64,000 nt of DNA from Symsagittifera roscoffensis (GCF_963678635.1 NC_087067.1:44491829-44555828), one strand, 5' to 3'; numbered from the stretch's first letter, positions 1 through 11,200 are shown. The notes: generated from the letters alone by a model not told the origin. Made by a program: numbers and translations.

Positions 1-369
1 TGCGACGAAGCGGGGGGGGGGGGGGGGGTTGTAAATAAGGAGGAAAATATGATTAACTGCACCCGAATATATTGAAAGTCCGATGCAGTAATCTGCATCG
101 TATGATAGAATTGAATAATTTAAGGCCAAAATATTTTTTGTAGCAATGAGAACACCTCCGTGTTCTCCAGAAGTGCGGTCTTTTCGAGCAATAACCGAAT
201 AGGGAGAATTCATAGGAAAAATTTCAGGATCAGTAATTTCTGGTTTAAGCCATGTTGCAGTAATGAACACGATATCAGGAGAATGTAAAGAAAGAAAATT
301 GATTAACTTCAGACGCTGATTTAGGCTCAAGAGACTTTGTGCGTTGATAAGGCATAATTTTGATTGTAG
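1..369 (-). pseudogene. LINE ORF2 start, AP-endonuclease domain (partial)
   Basis: The minus-strand translation from 369 to the window edge reads like the beginning of an AP-endonuclease: LINAQSLLS..., then SPDIVFIT-TWL, then DPEIFP, then a HGGVLIA block, and finally a FLLIYNPP block next to the G-tract at 11-28. These correspond to the conserved N (INA), E/T-WL and GG blocks of LINE endonucleases. The usual Glu before TWL is Ala here (TATWL where T-E-T-W-L is normal), so a catalytic residue appears lost. Confidence 0.7.
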
Positions 370-655
370 TCAGTCAAGATTGTTCTTGATACCATTCCGT
401 TTGAGGGTCAGACCACGAATTTTTAGCTCATCGCGTGGAACTTTTTCATTGTTAATCATGTCGTACCGTTTCTTGAAGATTTTACGTTTCAGAATCTGTT
501 CTTCTTGGTTTAGGGACTTCAATATGAAAATCTTTTCTTTGAAATTCTTCAGTTTGTAAGATTTTGCTAGGCATTTTCTAGCATTCCATTCGGATGACAG
601 ACGAACAAGTAAAGGACGCGGTCTTCGTTGTTGGGGATTAGCTTTACCAACCTAT
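370..655 (-). pseudogene. LINE ORF1 C-terminal basic segment
   Basis: In a different minus frame from the PHD ORF there is an open stretch rich in Arg, Lys and hydrophobics. It begins around RPRPLLVRLSSEWNARK, contains LKNFKEKIFI and KRYDMINNEKVPRDELKIR, and ends at TGA (372-370). This pattern is what I know from the C-terminal nucleic-acid-binding end of LINE ORF1 proteins. It abuts the endonuclease frame directly. Confidence 0.65.
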
Positions 656-659
656 ACAT

Positions 660-1154
660 TTAGCAGATACTGAGATTTTCTTCGCCTATATGATCGAAAA
701 TTTCGGCCACTTTGGCTTCTTCGGCCTCTATATTGGACGTAAACTGACCGTTGTCTTCGCAGACTCTGTCGATGATTATCTCGTTTTCACATGTGTTGGC
801 CCGGTGACTGTTATTAATACGACTATTAACCGGTACATTCGATGATGTTGTCTTGGTTGGATCAACGTTTTCAACAGTTTCTTTAATGCTTTTTGTAATT
901 TCGATTAAGCTTCCTTGTCTTTGAATAATCAGTTCAAACTTAGCTTGGGATGTGAAGATGTTCCCCTCAAGGCAGCCAGAGCACAGCCAGAAGCATCCTC
1001 GAATTTTGCCCATTGTAGCTACATCATCAGGAGACAATCCAACACATTGCCCATGGAACCACGCGCTGCACTTTTCACATCCTATAGCAGTTGAGTCGTT
1101 GTCCTTCACTGGTTTGTTGCATGGTCCACATCTTGTAGCTTTTGCTTGAGACAT
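660..1154 (-). pseudogene. LINE ORF1 N-terminal part with PHD finger
   Basis: This 164-codon ORF starts with a PHD-type zinc finger over residues 8-62. The ligands are visible as C-x2-C, then C-x2-C-x4-H-x2-C, then W-x-C-x2-C. PHD fingers are common at the N-terminus of ORF1 proteins of CR1/L2-like LINEs, where they probably help chromatin or RNP targeting (inference). The rest is a polar, probably disordered linker. The ORF ends at a stop just before the C-terminal basic segment resumes in another frame, so I treat it as part of a broken element, not a host chromatin reader. Confidence 0.75.
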
Positions 1155-1270
1155 ATCAAACCGGAAACTATTTAATAAGTTAATCGCAACAATTAGGCCT
1201 CAAGCCTTAAACCAAATTAGGCTCTTAAACCAACTTCAGCTAGTTTTTCAGAATTAAACCTATTTAATCA

Positions 1271-2200
1271 ATGGAAATGTTTTCAATATTACCCGAAAGA
1301 GAATCAGAATCCGAGCCAAGTGAATCAGGATTTGAAGAACTAGAAATTGTTTCTACTCCTATAAAGCAGCAGACTTTCACTTCATTCGAAAGTTTTATTC
1401 GAAAACCGAATAATATTGACTCTGGTCGACCGATATTAGTAGGCACTCAATACCAAGCTGAAATACCTAATTACGTTGGCTCGCATCCTTCCACGAAATA
1501 TCGTAACGAAGCAGACATCGAACAATTAAGCTTCTCATACGCTCAGTTTAAAGCGCAGGCATTACCAGACGAGTTTCTTGCTGAATTTTGTCGTCTAGCC
1601 AAACGCAAACATAGCTTTGAAATTGATCAGGCACTTCAATTCCTCCATGCATATGATTATAATATTGCGGAAGCTTTTGCTTATATGGACAAATTTTATG
1701 CAGTTCAGTCATATAAATGGGATAAACTAGACAGAAGGACTTTTAGGACAGGTTATCAATTTTTTGGCAAAGATTTCATCAGTATCCACAATTTACTGAA
1801 ACATAAAACGTACTACGAAATAATAGAGTTTTATTTTATTGTCTATAAGCGTATGAGGTATACATTGGGAAACCATTTGTATGAAAATTTGAGCGACGAA
1901 ATAGCAGAATATAAATCGCCGTCGGTTGAAAAATCGTTCGAGCAATCAAGAAAAGCAAAAAAGAATGCCATGATGAAAGTGCAGAAATGCGGACCGAAGA
2001 GCAAAATGGTGGGTTTGCGGAAAAGGCAAGGCAATAAATTGTGCTCATTCAGCAAGACGCAGTTAAGGGAACTTATGAAACCGCAAAATCAGCCTGAAAA
2101 AATACGAGAAAAAATTACGAGTCTGAAGAAAGAACTGGACTTCTTATGCGCTGAAAATGAAGATTTTGTCCAATCAGTTATCAAAACTGACCGTAATTAA
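1271..2200 (+). CDS. ELM2-SANT domain corepressor-like protein, single exon
   Basis: A 309-residue protein with an acidic, Ser-rich N-terminus, an ELM2 motif near residues 52-67 (RPILVGTQYQAEIP), a helical segment (DQALQFLHAYDYNIAEAFAY) and a SANT domain near residues 154-197 (W-DKLDRRTF, FGKDFISIHNLL, YYEIIEFYF). A basic region and a Glu/Lys-rich coiled-coil-like C-terminus follow. ELM2-SANT pairs recruit class I histone deacetylases in the MTA, MIER, RCOR and MIDEAS families; I cannot tell which family this is. It is short and lacks introns, where vertebrate relatives are long and multi-exon. A good 3' splice site (tagtttttcag, ending 1251) sits 19 bases before the ATG. It lies head-to-head with the LINE at 1-1160. 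A retrocopy is possible, but the frame is intact over the whole length. Confidence 0.8.
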   Translation: MEMFSILPERESESEPSESGFEELEIVSTPIKQQTFTSFESFIRKPNNIDSGRPILVGTQYQAEIPNYVGSHPSTKYRNEADIEQLSFSYAQFKAQALPDEFLAEFCRLAKRKHSFEIDQALQFLHAYDYNIAEAFAYMDKFYAVQSYKWDKLDRRTFRTGYQFFGKDFISIHNLLKHKTYYEIIEFYFIVYKRMRYTLGNHLYENLSDEIAEYKSPSVEKSFEQSRKAKKNAMMKVQKCGPKSKMVGLRKRQGNKLCSFSKTQLRELMKPQNQPEKIREKITSLKKELDFLCAENEDFVQSVIKTDRN

Positions 2201-2559
2201 AAACTGTTCCGATTTAATTTTTGTCAGTACTTTTGTCAAACTTTATTTGTTGAGATTTTATTTAATTTTTTCTTTTCATTTTACTCTAACCATTTTTTTT
2301 GCCAAATGACATATTTCACTTATGGTTAAGTCTAAATTTAACAATTTCGGAGCTTTTTGCAAAATTAATTGAAGGTTTCGTAGACTATTACTGGAGAAGT
2401 CTTTTACAACAGATTTTTTTGGGTATAAATATGCATAAGAAAGGTACGAGAGAGTTGAATCAAGAATAAGTCATCTCAGAGAAATTTTTATTGCGACCAC
2501 TCAAATTTGAGAGGAAAGCTGTCGTAGGGTCTCTAAGTTTTTTTTCCACGCTCAATCAA

Positions 2560-3260
2560 GTACTATAAAAATAATCCAGTTGTGATTTGAACGACATTAA
2601 AAAAAACTTTGAAAGTATTGAGATAAACCGATTTTTATTATTCTCTATTGTTCCGACCATTGAAAATGGGGAGGAACTTTGTATTTAGGCGTGTTTTATT
2701 TTTTTTCTTTCTTGTTTCGACCATTGAAAAATGGGTAAGAACTTTGTTTTCGGGTGTGTTTTAGTTTTTTGTTCCGATCATTTGAAAATGTGGAGGAAGT
2801 TTGTATTCAGGTGTGTTTTAATTTTCTCGTTTTGTTTTTCCCTCACAGTTAGGTACCACAAATATTTATCGGAAGTGTCGTGTGATATATGATATCAGAG
2901 CCATTTCAGTTGTGATTCGAACGACATAATCGTGATCGTCGACATTAAAGTTTTTTTTTATCTCAGTGCCGAGAAAAACCCGTCCGAAAGTGGGAAGGAA
3001 CTTTGTCTTCTGCTTCCAAAGTAGGAAGATACCACTAGTAATCATCGGAATACGTTGTGATATTCCAAATTAAATCATTTTGAGTCGTGATTTGAATGAA
3101 ATCTTAAAATTTTTCCCAGTATCGATAAAAATTGGTTTGAAATGTTTGATTTTTTTGTCTAATTTCTTGCGAATTAAGCGAGCGAGCAGGCTTATTAGTG
3201 GGACCATAAGCTTCTTTTTAAGCCCTGAATATTTAGTTTTTGAAGTTTCTTTTCGAGCCT
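2560..3260 (+). repeat. Dispersed repeat family A, with internal three-fold tandem repeat
   Basis: Recognisable blocks are: gaccattgaaaatg..aggaactttgtat..aggtgtgtttta, repeated three times in tandem at about 2645-2825 with a 55-65 bp period; then an aggtaccacaaata-atcgga block; then gtgatatat...tttcag-tgtgattcgaacgacat; then a cgagaaaaacc block. The same order recurs at 14545-14850, 32015-32345 and, in part, 32680-32830. No coding capacity is seen. Confidence 0.65.
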
Positions 3261-3827
3261 TCTTGAGAATAAATATATTAGCCAAACTGTTTTTTTTTGT
3301 GATGAAACGCGAGTAGATACCGTAATAAGAGCGCTCTCTTTGATTTTTCTTTGTTCTTGTATTTCCTTTGATCATGCCGACAAAATTTTAACAAGTTTAA
3401 TGACATGTCTCTGGATTTCTGTGACCCACCAAACTGCGCCTATCCAGTGCACAGTTTGGACTTGTAACGAAATTCGAAGCCCGACGTTTTTTGAGGTTTA
3501 GATTTCTTCCAAGTTGCTGTAAAACCCATGCTTGAGACCGCACAGCGCGGTAGTTTGATTTCAGTCGAGACCTGTTTTTTTGCAAACCAAACTTTTCGTT
3601 ATATCGATTATTGTCTGTCTGCTTATTTTTGTCCACCTCATTCCGCTGAAAAGACTTTTTTGAATAATTGTTTTTTGTTTCTATCATTCCGAAAGCTCCT
3701 GGTACAGGTAATTTTGTTTTGGATCTTTTGGGCGTTTTTTGCAATTTTTAATGATGAAAATGATTTTTTGAAATTTGTTTTTAGTTGGTTTTTTTTCGTT
3801 TCATTTAAATCATAGTCATTCAATTTC

Positions 3828-3870
3828 GTATTGCAAGTGCTGCGAAGCTCAGCTTTGCCTCTATGTAAAA
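3828..3870 (+). repeat. Hairpin cassette B, copy 1
   Basis: cgtattgcaagtgctgcgaa followed by gctcagctttgcctctatgt. The centre GCGAAGCT-c-AGCTTTGC can fold into a stem. Related copies are at 5539, 11098, 15392, 34894 and 39598. Confidence 0.55.
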
Positions 3871-4175
3871 TTATTAACTGAAAAAAGAAAACGTTTTTGT
3901 TTATCATCGGATTCGTTTGTCCAAAAATCTTTCTGCGAACTGAGCTCAACTTACTTCTATTCAAAAAAGTAATTTAAGACATGCTGTGCGTAGAGTTAAT
4001 AACGGTCATTTTTTGACTTTTTATTGGCTGTTGCTTGAAAGAATGTTGTCATCTTCATGGTGCGTGTTTATCGTTTTGGTGAGTTGGGTCTAGAAAACTT
4101 TGAGGTTTAGTCCGAAAAAAATAGTTTGATTGGTAAGTGTCGAATTTTTTTCTTTCCTCATCTGCTTTTTTTCAG

Positions 4176-4375
4176 AAGTTTTCTTGGTTCAGCCGCTAGT
4201 TGCAGAATCGTTCAGCATGTTTGAGGAAACAATAGAAAAAATCAGCTTGAGGCGAATAGATCTGAATAGATTTCCGCAAGACTATCGATGTACTGTCATT
4301 TATGGAACAGCCTTGGTTGCTTGTTTAAATGTCAAAGAATGTAGTAATATCTTCTTTAGATGTTTTTTTTTCTGA
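4176..4375 (+). CDS. Weak exon candidate after a strong 3' splice site
   Basis: The acceptor ctcatctgctttttttcag ends at 4175. The open frame that follows includes MFEETIEKISLRRIDLNR and then YRCTVIYGTALVACLNV and runs to a stop at 4375. The residue mix looks more protein-like than the surrounding poly-T ORFs. I do not recognise the protein and see no partner exon. Confidence 0.22.
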
Positions 4376-4618
4376 GGGAAAAATTGACTATCGGACAGAA
4401 AAGTGAAAATGTCACGAAACATGTGAACGATTTCCAGTTTCGATTGTAATTTTTAATTTTGAGGTTTCTCAGTGGAAAAAAAAAGTACCTATTGCTCCAA
4501 TTTTCTCAAATTGGTTTAATTTTATCAATTTTGTGTCAATCAAATTGTTCGAAAGGTGTCAAAGGCATATTATTTTCTTTGAATTTTGAAACATGAAACT
4601 CTGAATTGACTGATTAAT

Positions 4619-4734
4619 ACTCACTTTCATTAAAAGCATAGTCCTGACTCTCAAGAAGGAGTAGAAATCACAAAGCGCATCTCTGAGTCGAAGATACTGT
4701 GACAGACAATCCAAGACATCCGCACCATCGATAG
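4619..4734 (-). CDS. Candidate internal exon, minus strand
   Basis: On the minus strand an acceptor-like tract (tttaattatgtattctag) precedes an open segment that contains IDGADVLDCLSQYLRLRD and then ALCDFYSFLRVRTMLLMK. It ends exactly at a consensus donor (AAA|GTGAGT). Length, codon mix and both splice sites fit a real internal exon. I cannot name the family and found no companion exon nearby, so it may belong to a gene with long introns or be a relic. Confidence 0.35.
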
Positions 4735-5538
4735 CAATACATCTAGAATACATAATTAAAAATAAACCGCCATAGCCAGTGATGGTATATTATAAGCATT
4801 TTTTGAAACCCAAAATATTTGGTATAAAAAATCATCGGCCTATCGGTTTTCTGCTAATGTTTTGTCGACTTAGTTTCCACATTTCTTGCCTTTTTTGTGC
4901 AGCATGTATTTTTTTTGTAATCGGCAGTGTTTTTGATTCTTTTCTGTAATTGTTAAATTAAAAACTAACTTTGAATAATTTTTTTTTTCGCTTAAACACA
5001 TTTTTCTGCCCAAATGATTTCAGCTGATGTTTATCGGCTTTGTGACCGACTATTGAATCGTTTCAATTGAAAAAAACTTTCATTCTATCTTCTGGATAGC
5101 ACAACATGCTTAAAATCTTCATAGAAGTATTAGTTTTTCATGACAACAAGTTTTTTCGGCGAGCGAAATTTTTTTTATGTGCGTGTGTGTTTTGAGGCTG
5201 AGAACTTCTTAGTAACTTTTTGTTAGTCTTAAGTTTTTTCGATTTTTCGGCATATGGGCCTCAACTTGTTTCTTTGAGGGGCAAATAATGTTTTGAGGGT
5301 GAAGGGGATTTAATTAATTTTAGAAGTCTTAAGTCTTGTTGGCTTTTTTCGGGTTAAAGGGTTTCTTCTAAGGTGTTTTCGGCTCTGTTACCGCTTGGTA
5401 AAATTTTGTTCAAGCTAATTTCACATTCTATTTTCTTGGCAAGTTTTTGTATCAAAACTAGCCTTATTCATTTTGATAGATATAGATTTAGTTTTGTGAA
5501 CCACTTCGGTTTTCTCCGACTTAACGTCTTTCTTTTTT

Positions 5539-5580
5539 GTGTCGCAAGTGGTGTGAAGCTCACCTTTGCCTCTGTGTTAC
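5539..5580 (+). repeat. Hairpin cassette B, copy 2
   Basis: tgtgtcgcaagtggtgtgaa followed by gctcacctttgcctctgtgt, the same cassette as at 3828 with two or three substitutions in the stem. Confidence 0.55.
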
Positions 5581-6836
5581 AAATTCGAATGTTTTTCTGC
5601 GCCTGGGACGCAAATGTCAAAACCTGCAATTTTTCAAACTGGAAAGTTCTGTTGAAAAAATTGTGAGTCCATTGTTTGTCTGATTGTTTCGTCGGCCTAG
5701 TTGCACGTAATTTGTAAAACTACTAGCCCTGACTGTATAGTTTCATTTTTTGATTTTAGTTCGCTGAAAAGTTGTATTCGGCTATAAGTTTTGTGCTTTG
5801 TTTTAATGGCTTAGTTGCCTAATTTAACGTAGTTCTAAGTGAAAATTATTTTTTCGGCTTGTTGGTTTTCCTTTTATTTTTTGTCTGCTAGCTTGCAATG
5901 CCATGTTTGTCTGCCTCTCTGTGTGGATAGTTTTCGGTAAATTATTCGTCGACAGTGCTAACTCCCATTGCAGGGTTTCAAGGAAGTTCATATCACTGAT
6001 CAAAGGCACGTTTGTATGCGAAAAAAATCCTACTCCGTGAAATTTTTTTTTAATGACTAAATGGCGTTTTGCGGCCTAATTGTTTTGTATTTCTTTATTA
6101 TATTGTCTGCGAAGCATGTGCCAGCTTGTTTGTAACTTTTTGATTGCCTTTAGATCTTTGCTATTTGCAAGGATTTGCCATATTTCCCTTTTGCAAAGTA
6201 TGCCACTGCATGTGAAAGACCTTGCAGTCGTGATTACGATTCAAAAAGTAGATTTTTTGCAAATAAAGTGCTTCAGGTCTCTACCAACAAAATAGTGAGA
6301 TTTTTGCTTTTTGTCTAACTCTGCTTGGAGTCTGAGCAAAGAAAGTCAGAGTGAATTTTTTTGCAATTAATTTCTGGGCATGGTAAAATTCAGCAAACCA
6401 TACGTTGATTTCTGTCATCTCTTTTCCTCTCCAATTTTTCAAATAAGTAATTGAAAAAAAAGAGTTATGAATTTTTGTTTGGCAATATCTCACTTCGGAA
6501 CGTTCTGTTTTTTGTTTGCTCGGAAGCTTCAGTTTTTATCACTGATCTATTGAGATGTTTGCTTCGTTTGGCTCCGGATGCTCGTTTTTTAATCTATTGC
6601 CAAAGATAAACAATGTGCTACAATAAGATATCTCCTTTCAATAGATTTTGTTTCAATAGATTTTGCATTTTGATTGGAAACAGGAAATGTTTTAAATAAA
6701 AACTGGTTCCAATTTCTGAGTTTGGCACATTTTTTTTATTATTTTCATGGTTATATTAATTTTTGCTGTTCGAATTTGATTAGTATTTGCAGATCTCTTG
6801 ACAATTAGTCTGTTTTTTCTTCAATTTTAGGTTGAA

Positions 6837-7979
6837 ATGACTGAAGATAACGCTAACGCCGTTGAGTCGGCTACTACATCAGAGAGTTTTCAAAAGGCTC
6901 TTGACTTTATCAATTCAGATAACGAGACAGAGTTTTTTTCTCTCATCCGGGTCGGAAATGTGAACTTGAAAGAGGTAGATTCCCACGGAACCTCTATACT
7001 TCAACATGCAGCTTTTAGAAATCGCTCTAATATGGTGAACTACCTCATTAAAAGCGGCTGTGATGTAAACGACACAAAGCATGAACACAAATACACGGCG
7101 CTTCATTTTGCGGCGCTGTCGGGTAACATTGAAACGGTCTCGGCATTATTAGACGCGGGCGCGAAAAAAGACGAAGAGAATTCGGTGAAAAGAACAGCAG
7201 CCGAAATGGCAGCTTTTACTGGTCAAAGTCACATCGCTAGCTTCATAAACTCCTATTTTTTACCAACTATTTTCTTACATTATACCGATCCCTCAGTTGG
7301 AACCTCGCTTCAGTGCGACAAAGAATTAGCTCTTGAATTGCATAAATTAGCGACAAGTTACAATATACATCCAGTAAGGCTGGCAATGGTTTTGAAAACG
7401 CATATTAAAATCTTGGAAAAGATAGCAGTCAGCATTGCCATTTTGGAATGCGAGCGAGATAAGCAGTTCAAAAAAGAAAATAACGAGATTTTGTCCCTTA
7501 AACTTCACTTTATTGCTTGTCTACTGAAAAAAGTTGACGAGGCTTATAAATTGACGGCACAACCGCAAGAAGAAAAGGAAAAAATTGAATATGAAAAATG
7601 GAAAGCGAGTTGTGATTACGTCATAAAGTGGCTTTGGAAAGCGGAGAAAAAAGGGGCGACCGAAGATAACAGGGACCGATTTGTAAAATCAGGACTGAAA
7701 AGTTATCCTTTTGCCCAGAACACAGCCCTTCAACAGTCCGTGAAAACAATTGCGAGCGCTGAACCAGGAAAAGAAACTGCGGAACCGATAGCGGTGTATA
7801 TGCAAATTCTTACGGGATCTCACGCCGCTACATTTATGCACGACTCTCATTGTGTAACATGTACTGAAAAATTACGCAATCATTTGAGGTGTAGTAGATG
7901 TAAAGAGGTTCAATATTGTGATAAGAAATGCCAAGCGATTCATTGGTCGACCCATAAGCCCCATTGCAAGTCTACGTAG
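6837..7979 (+). CDS. ANKMY2: Ankyrin repeat and MYND zinc-finger protein (ANKMY2-like)
   Basis: A complete 380-residue single-exon ORF. Ankyrin repeats occupy roughly residues 48-140 (GTSILQHAAFRNRSNMVNYL, YTALHFAALSGNIETVSALL, RTAAEMAAFTGQSHIASF). A helical middle region follows, and a MYND finger sits at residues 339-377 with ligands C-x2-C, C-x2-C, C-x3-C and H-x3-C (CVTC, CSRC, CDKKC, HKPHC). ANKMY2 proteins have exactly this order and are linked to cilia and Hedgehog signalling through guanylate cyclases and adenylyl cyclases (family knowledge). Human ANKMY2 is a little longer and has many introns; this copy has none inside the CDS. A 3' splice site (tttttcttcaattttag) ends at 6830, six bases before the ATG, implying a 5'UTR intron or trans-splicing. 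Confidence 0.85.
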   Translation: MTEDNANAVESATTSESFQKALDFINSDNETEFFSLIRVGNVNLKEVDSHGTSILQHAAFRNRSNMVNYLIKSGCDVNDTKHEHKYTALHFAALSGNIETVSALLDAGAKKDEENSVKRTAAEMAAFTGQSHIASFINSYFLPTIFLHYTDPSVGTSLQCDKELALELHKLATSYNIHPVRLAMVLKTHIKILEKIAVSIAILECERDKQFKKENNEILSLKLHFIACLLKKVDEAYKLTAQPQEEKEKIEYEKWKASCDYVIKWLWKAEKKGATEDNRDRFVKSGLKSYPFAQNTALQQSVKTIASAEPGKETAEPIAVYMQILTGSHAATFMHDSHCVTCTEKLRNHLRCSRCKEVQYCDKKCQAIHWSTHKPHCKST

Positions 7980-8169
7980 CAAAGTCTAGACAGTTACAGC
8001 CCGAAAAGAACTACAGCCCGAAAAGTCATGAACTCTTCTTTTCTTTGTAGTTTTTATTGTCTATTTGAAAAAAAAAATCTTTAACCGCAACATATTTCCA
8101 ATATATTTGATCAAAATAACCATGTCTTCATTGGCAGACATCCCTGAATACTAAAGAACCGTTTCTTGT

Positions 8170-8385
8170 TCAGGATACGATTGTTGTAAAGGATACGAGA
8201 GTTTTGCCGGTTCTATCTCGTATGTTGAGCTTAAGATCAGAATCAGTCTTTATATGTACATTTTTTACGGGAGCTTCAATTGACACGTTTAATTTGTTGT
8301 CCCTATGTTGATTTTGGTCTTCGTGTATAAAATTCGAATCATCCAGATCAAAGTTTTGAGATTTGAACTGTATCAAAGGGAGCAT
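8170..8385 (-). CDS. Short unrecognised ORF, protein-like composition
   Basis: 71 residues with an acidic N-terminal half and a regular beta-like second half (NKLNVSIEAPVKNVHIKTDS, then LKLNIRDRTGKTLVSF). It ends convergently 190 bases after the ankyrin/MYND gene. It could be a small protein or the last exon of a minus-strand gene. I see no convincing acceptor and no family match. Confidence 0.3.
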   Translation of the reverse strand: MLPLIQFKSQNFDLDDSNFIHEDQNQHRDNKLNVSIEAPVKNVHIKTDSDLKLNIRDRTGKTLVSFTTIVS

Positions 8386-9954
8386 TTTTTCATGGTTTGC
8401 TTAGCTGGTATATAGTGTCCTGAACTGTTCAGTCTTATATTTTTTTGCTTCGACCATTCAAAATAGCGTTTGTTTTTCAGGAAAAGTGAAAATTTGTTCA
8501 TGCTCAAGTTTTGTTTTTTAGCTGCTTGACTTTTGATTTCTTTTCAAGTTCAGTTCATTTCATGTGTTGAAAGGAAGGCAAAGTCCACTATCGAACAGCG
8601 AAAGTGAAAAGGCCTGAACTTATTTATCAGAATTCCTAGCAAAATCAAAAATTTACTTAATCATCCTATTTTCTCATCATCCTATTTTCTCAAATTGGTG
8701 TAATACTAAATAGTGCTAATTATGAGTCGGTCTTGAAATTCAAAGAGCTTTAAAGCTATAGTTTTGCTTTAAATTCGAAAGCCATCTCAGTTGTAAAGCC
8801 ATCTCATTGTAGTTACAAGTGATTTTGATTTTGATCCTGTAATTTGTAAACTTATTAAACCTGATTTTTTTTATTTCTCCCTTTTTTTCGCGTTTATTTT
8901 AAGATAACATGAGCGATATCCATTTGGTTCATTGTACTCAAAGTATATAGACAGGTGAAAGCTTTTTGGTATATGCAAATGTTCCTTCCTTAATCAAGCG
9001 GTTTTGTGAAAGCTTATTTTTTCAAGGCTATTTTGAATTTTATATGACCTTGAAATCTCATTATTTGGTCATTTTTTTCATGCGTTGGCAAAGTGCAGCT
9101 CGACTCTCTGTACTAATTTGTTTCGTTTTGATACCATGTGTTTTGAATCGATTTATATGCTCAATGACCTGAAATTACAGGGTTATAATAGTGTACAGGT
9201 GTTATGCAAATTTGTAGTACTCGTGATTATCGACTTAGGGGTTATAGTTGGTGGCGTAAAATCCTGCTATTGACGTCCCTTTGATTTATTACTTCCTTTC
9301 CGTATCCTCAAAAGGATGAGAACTTTGCAGAAGTAGTAAAATATTAAGCTAACAGTTTTCTTCTGTTCCTGATTTTTTCACTGCAAAATAGTTTTCCTGC
9401 AGCACCGTCTTACTTAATTCAGTCTATCTGTGACTAAAAGTCGACCATCTAAGTGCTTTTTTTTCAAAGAAAAGTTTCATTGAGTAGGAAACACGCTAGA
9501 AAGTTAAAAGCGTTTCTCTGATGGAAATTAATGCCGAAGCAAAGTGATAATGAAAGCTTTTTAAATGTGTAATATTCTTTTCTGATACTTGTCTTTTGTT
9601 CAAACAATTTTCTCTGGCGGCTTAATGACATCTAGGACTCAATTGACAGAGCTTAGTCACAGAACTTACTGACAGCTATTGTTTTAAGGAGATTTCAAAT
9701 TCCGGTTTTTGTCGTTTACATGTAACTTACCAGCAGAAAATATATAATTTTAAAAACTACGTTCCAATTACATTTTATTTACTTAATTAACAGCGCATTA
9801 AGAAATGTTTTTATGGTTTCAAGGCTTAAAATTTGATATAAAGAAGAGTACGAAGTCATTTGAGCCGTGTTTCTATTATTTCTGCATGAAAAACCGAGGA
9901 GTCTCAGTTTAACTGACAAGTTTATTTTCTTTTTACACCTGTGAGAGAAAGTAT

Positions 9955-9992
9955 CTTGTAATCGGGATCTAGACTTTTTCCCGTAAACAACT
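9955..9992 (+). repeat. Cassette C, copy 1
   Basis: tcttgtaatcgggatctaga followed by ctttttcccgtaaacaactt. The same block recurs at 11165, 14862 and 38015. Confidence 0.5.
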
Positions 9993-11097
9993 TTTCTTAC
10001 ACATTTGTTATTGAATTTGATATTGCTTTAAATTCGAACCGTAGCAATTTCCAGGACCCATCGCGCTTGGTCTGGAGGTAATGCAGATTCATCTGCAACC
10101 TATGGTCAGGGGTTAGAGTCCCGGTCAGATCTTCAGTGTCGGTATTTTTCAGTGTCTGAAATTGTTTTTTTTTCGCGATAAACGGATAAGTCGGACTATA
10201 GTTTGTCGACTTAAATTTTGTCTGCATAGTTGCCACACCAGGGTTTTTTTTGCACTGTAATAAGTTTTTATTGTAGTCTCAAGTTTTGTCGATACTCCTG
10301 TAGTTCTCTAATTTTTGTCTATGTGGTTTTATGTGATTTTTGATTTGGGTTTTTTCCCTTAGAATTTTTTTCGCCCAAATGATTTCGACTCTGTCGGTTT
10401 AGTGCACTTATTTTGCATTGGATTTAAGACGAGTAATATTTGTTCTTTCTTTTAATAAATGAGCTCAGTTGGTAGTATGAAAGTTATAAGCTCAAACATT
10501 TTAATCGCTGAAAATTTTTCTGATGACAACAATTTCTTTTAGCATTTGTTGTTTTCGGAATAGTTTGTGTCTAATCACGTGTTGTCTGCTTAGTGAACGC
10601 TCGGACATTACTAAAAGCTTGTTTAATGCTAGTGGATGTGCTTTTCTGAAGTTGAAATTATCGAATTTCTAAAAATTTTGTTGATTTTTATGGTAGTAAT
10701 ATCCGTTGCCATATTTTGTTTCGGATCAATTGGCGTCTAACTAGTGTAAGCTTACTTAATATGTAAACTGAAAGCTTACTTAATATTAGTGGTTCTATTT
10801 CTTGTGTGTTTTTTTGAGGTTGAATTTATTGTATTTCCAAAAAATGTTGATTTTTTCAACATTTTTGTAATGACTGTTTCCTTTGTGATTTTTTGGTTTC
10901 AGATCAGTTGATGTCTAACTAGGTGTTTTTGGTTTAATGAACGCTCGGATTAAAACTAAAAGTTTGTTTCCTGACAGTGGTTGTATTTCTCGTCGGTTTT
11001 TCGGAGATTGAATGTTTCTTATTTTCCAAAAAAAAATGTTCGACTTTGTTATTTCCATCCCAGTGACTATTTGGTAGCTTGTAATGCTAAGTTTTCG

Positions 11098-11200
11098 TTG
11101 TATCGCAAGTGATAAGAAGCTGCACGTCGCCTCTGTGTAACTCTTGCGAGAACAAGTTTTTTAAAATCGGGAACTAATCTTTTTCCCCATGAACAGCTTT
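11098..11200 (+). repeat. Cassettes B and C side by side
   Basis: Here tatcgcaagtgataagaagc..cgcctctgtgtaa (cassette B) is followed within 30 bases by cgggaactaatctttttccc (cassette C). This shows the two cassettes belong to one repeat element. Confidence 0.55.

Larger units (their letters stand above)
1..1160 (-). mobile_element. CR1/L2-like non-LTR retrotransposon, 5' part, truncated by window edge
   Basis: Read on the minus strand, this stretch gives in order a PHD-finger ORF1 N-terminus (1154-660), a basic ORF1 C-terminal segment in another frame (about 655-370) and the start of an AP-endonuclease ORF2 (369-1). The order ORF1-PHD then endonuclease is known from CR1/L2-type LINEs of invertebrates. 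The ORF1 halves are separated by a stop and a frame change, so the copy is dead. The G-tract at 11-28 is a run of proline codons at the end of the visible endonuclease. The reverse transcriptase would lie beyond the left edge of the window. Confidence 0.8.
2201..6836. other. Repeat-rich spacer
   Basis: T-rich on the plus strand. It contains a long dispersed repeat (2560-3260), two copies of a hairpin cassette (3828-3870 and 5539-5580) and two weak exon candidates (4176-4375 plus strand, 4619-4734 minus strand). Otherwise I see only short chance ORFs. Confidence 0.6.

Noticed and set aside
10030-10140. tRNA-like stretch with ggggttagagtcccgg
   Set aside because: B-box-like sequence but no acceptable A-box or cloverleaf; at most a decayed SINE.
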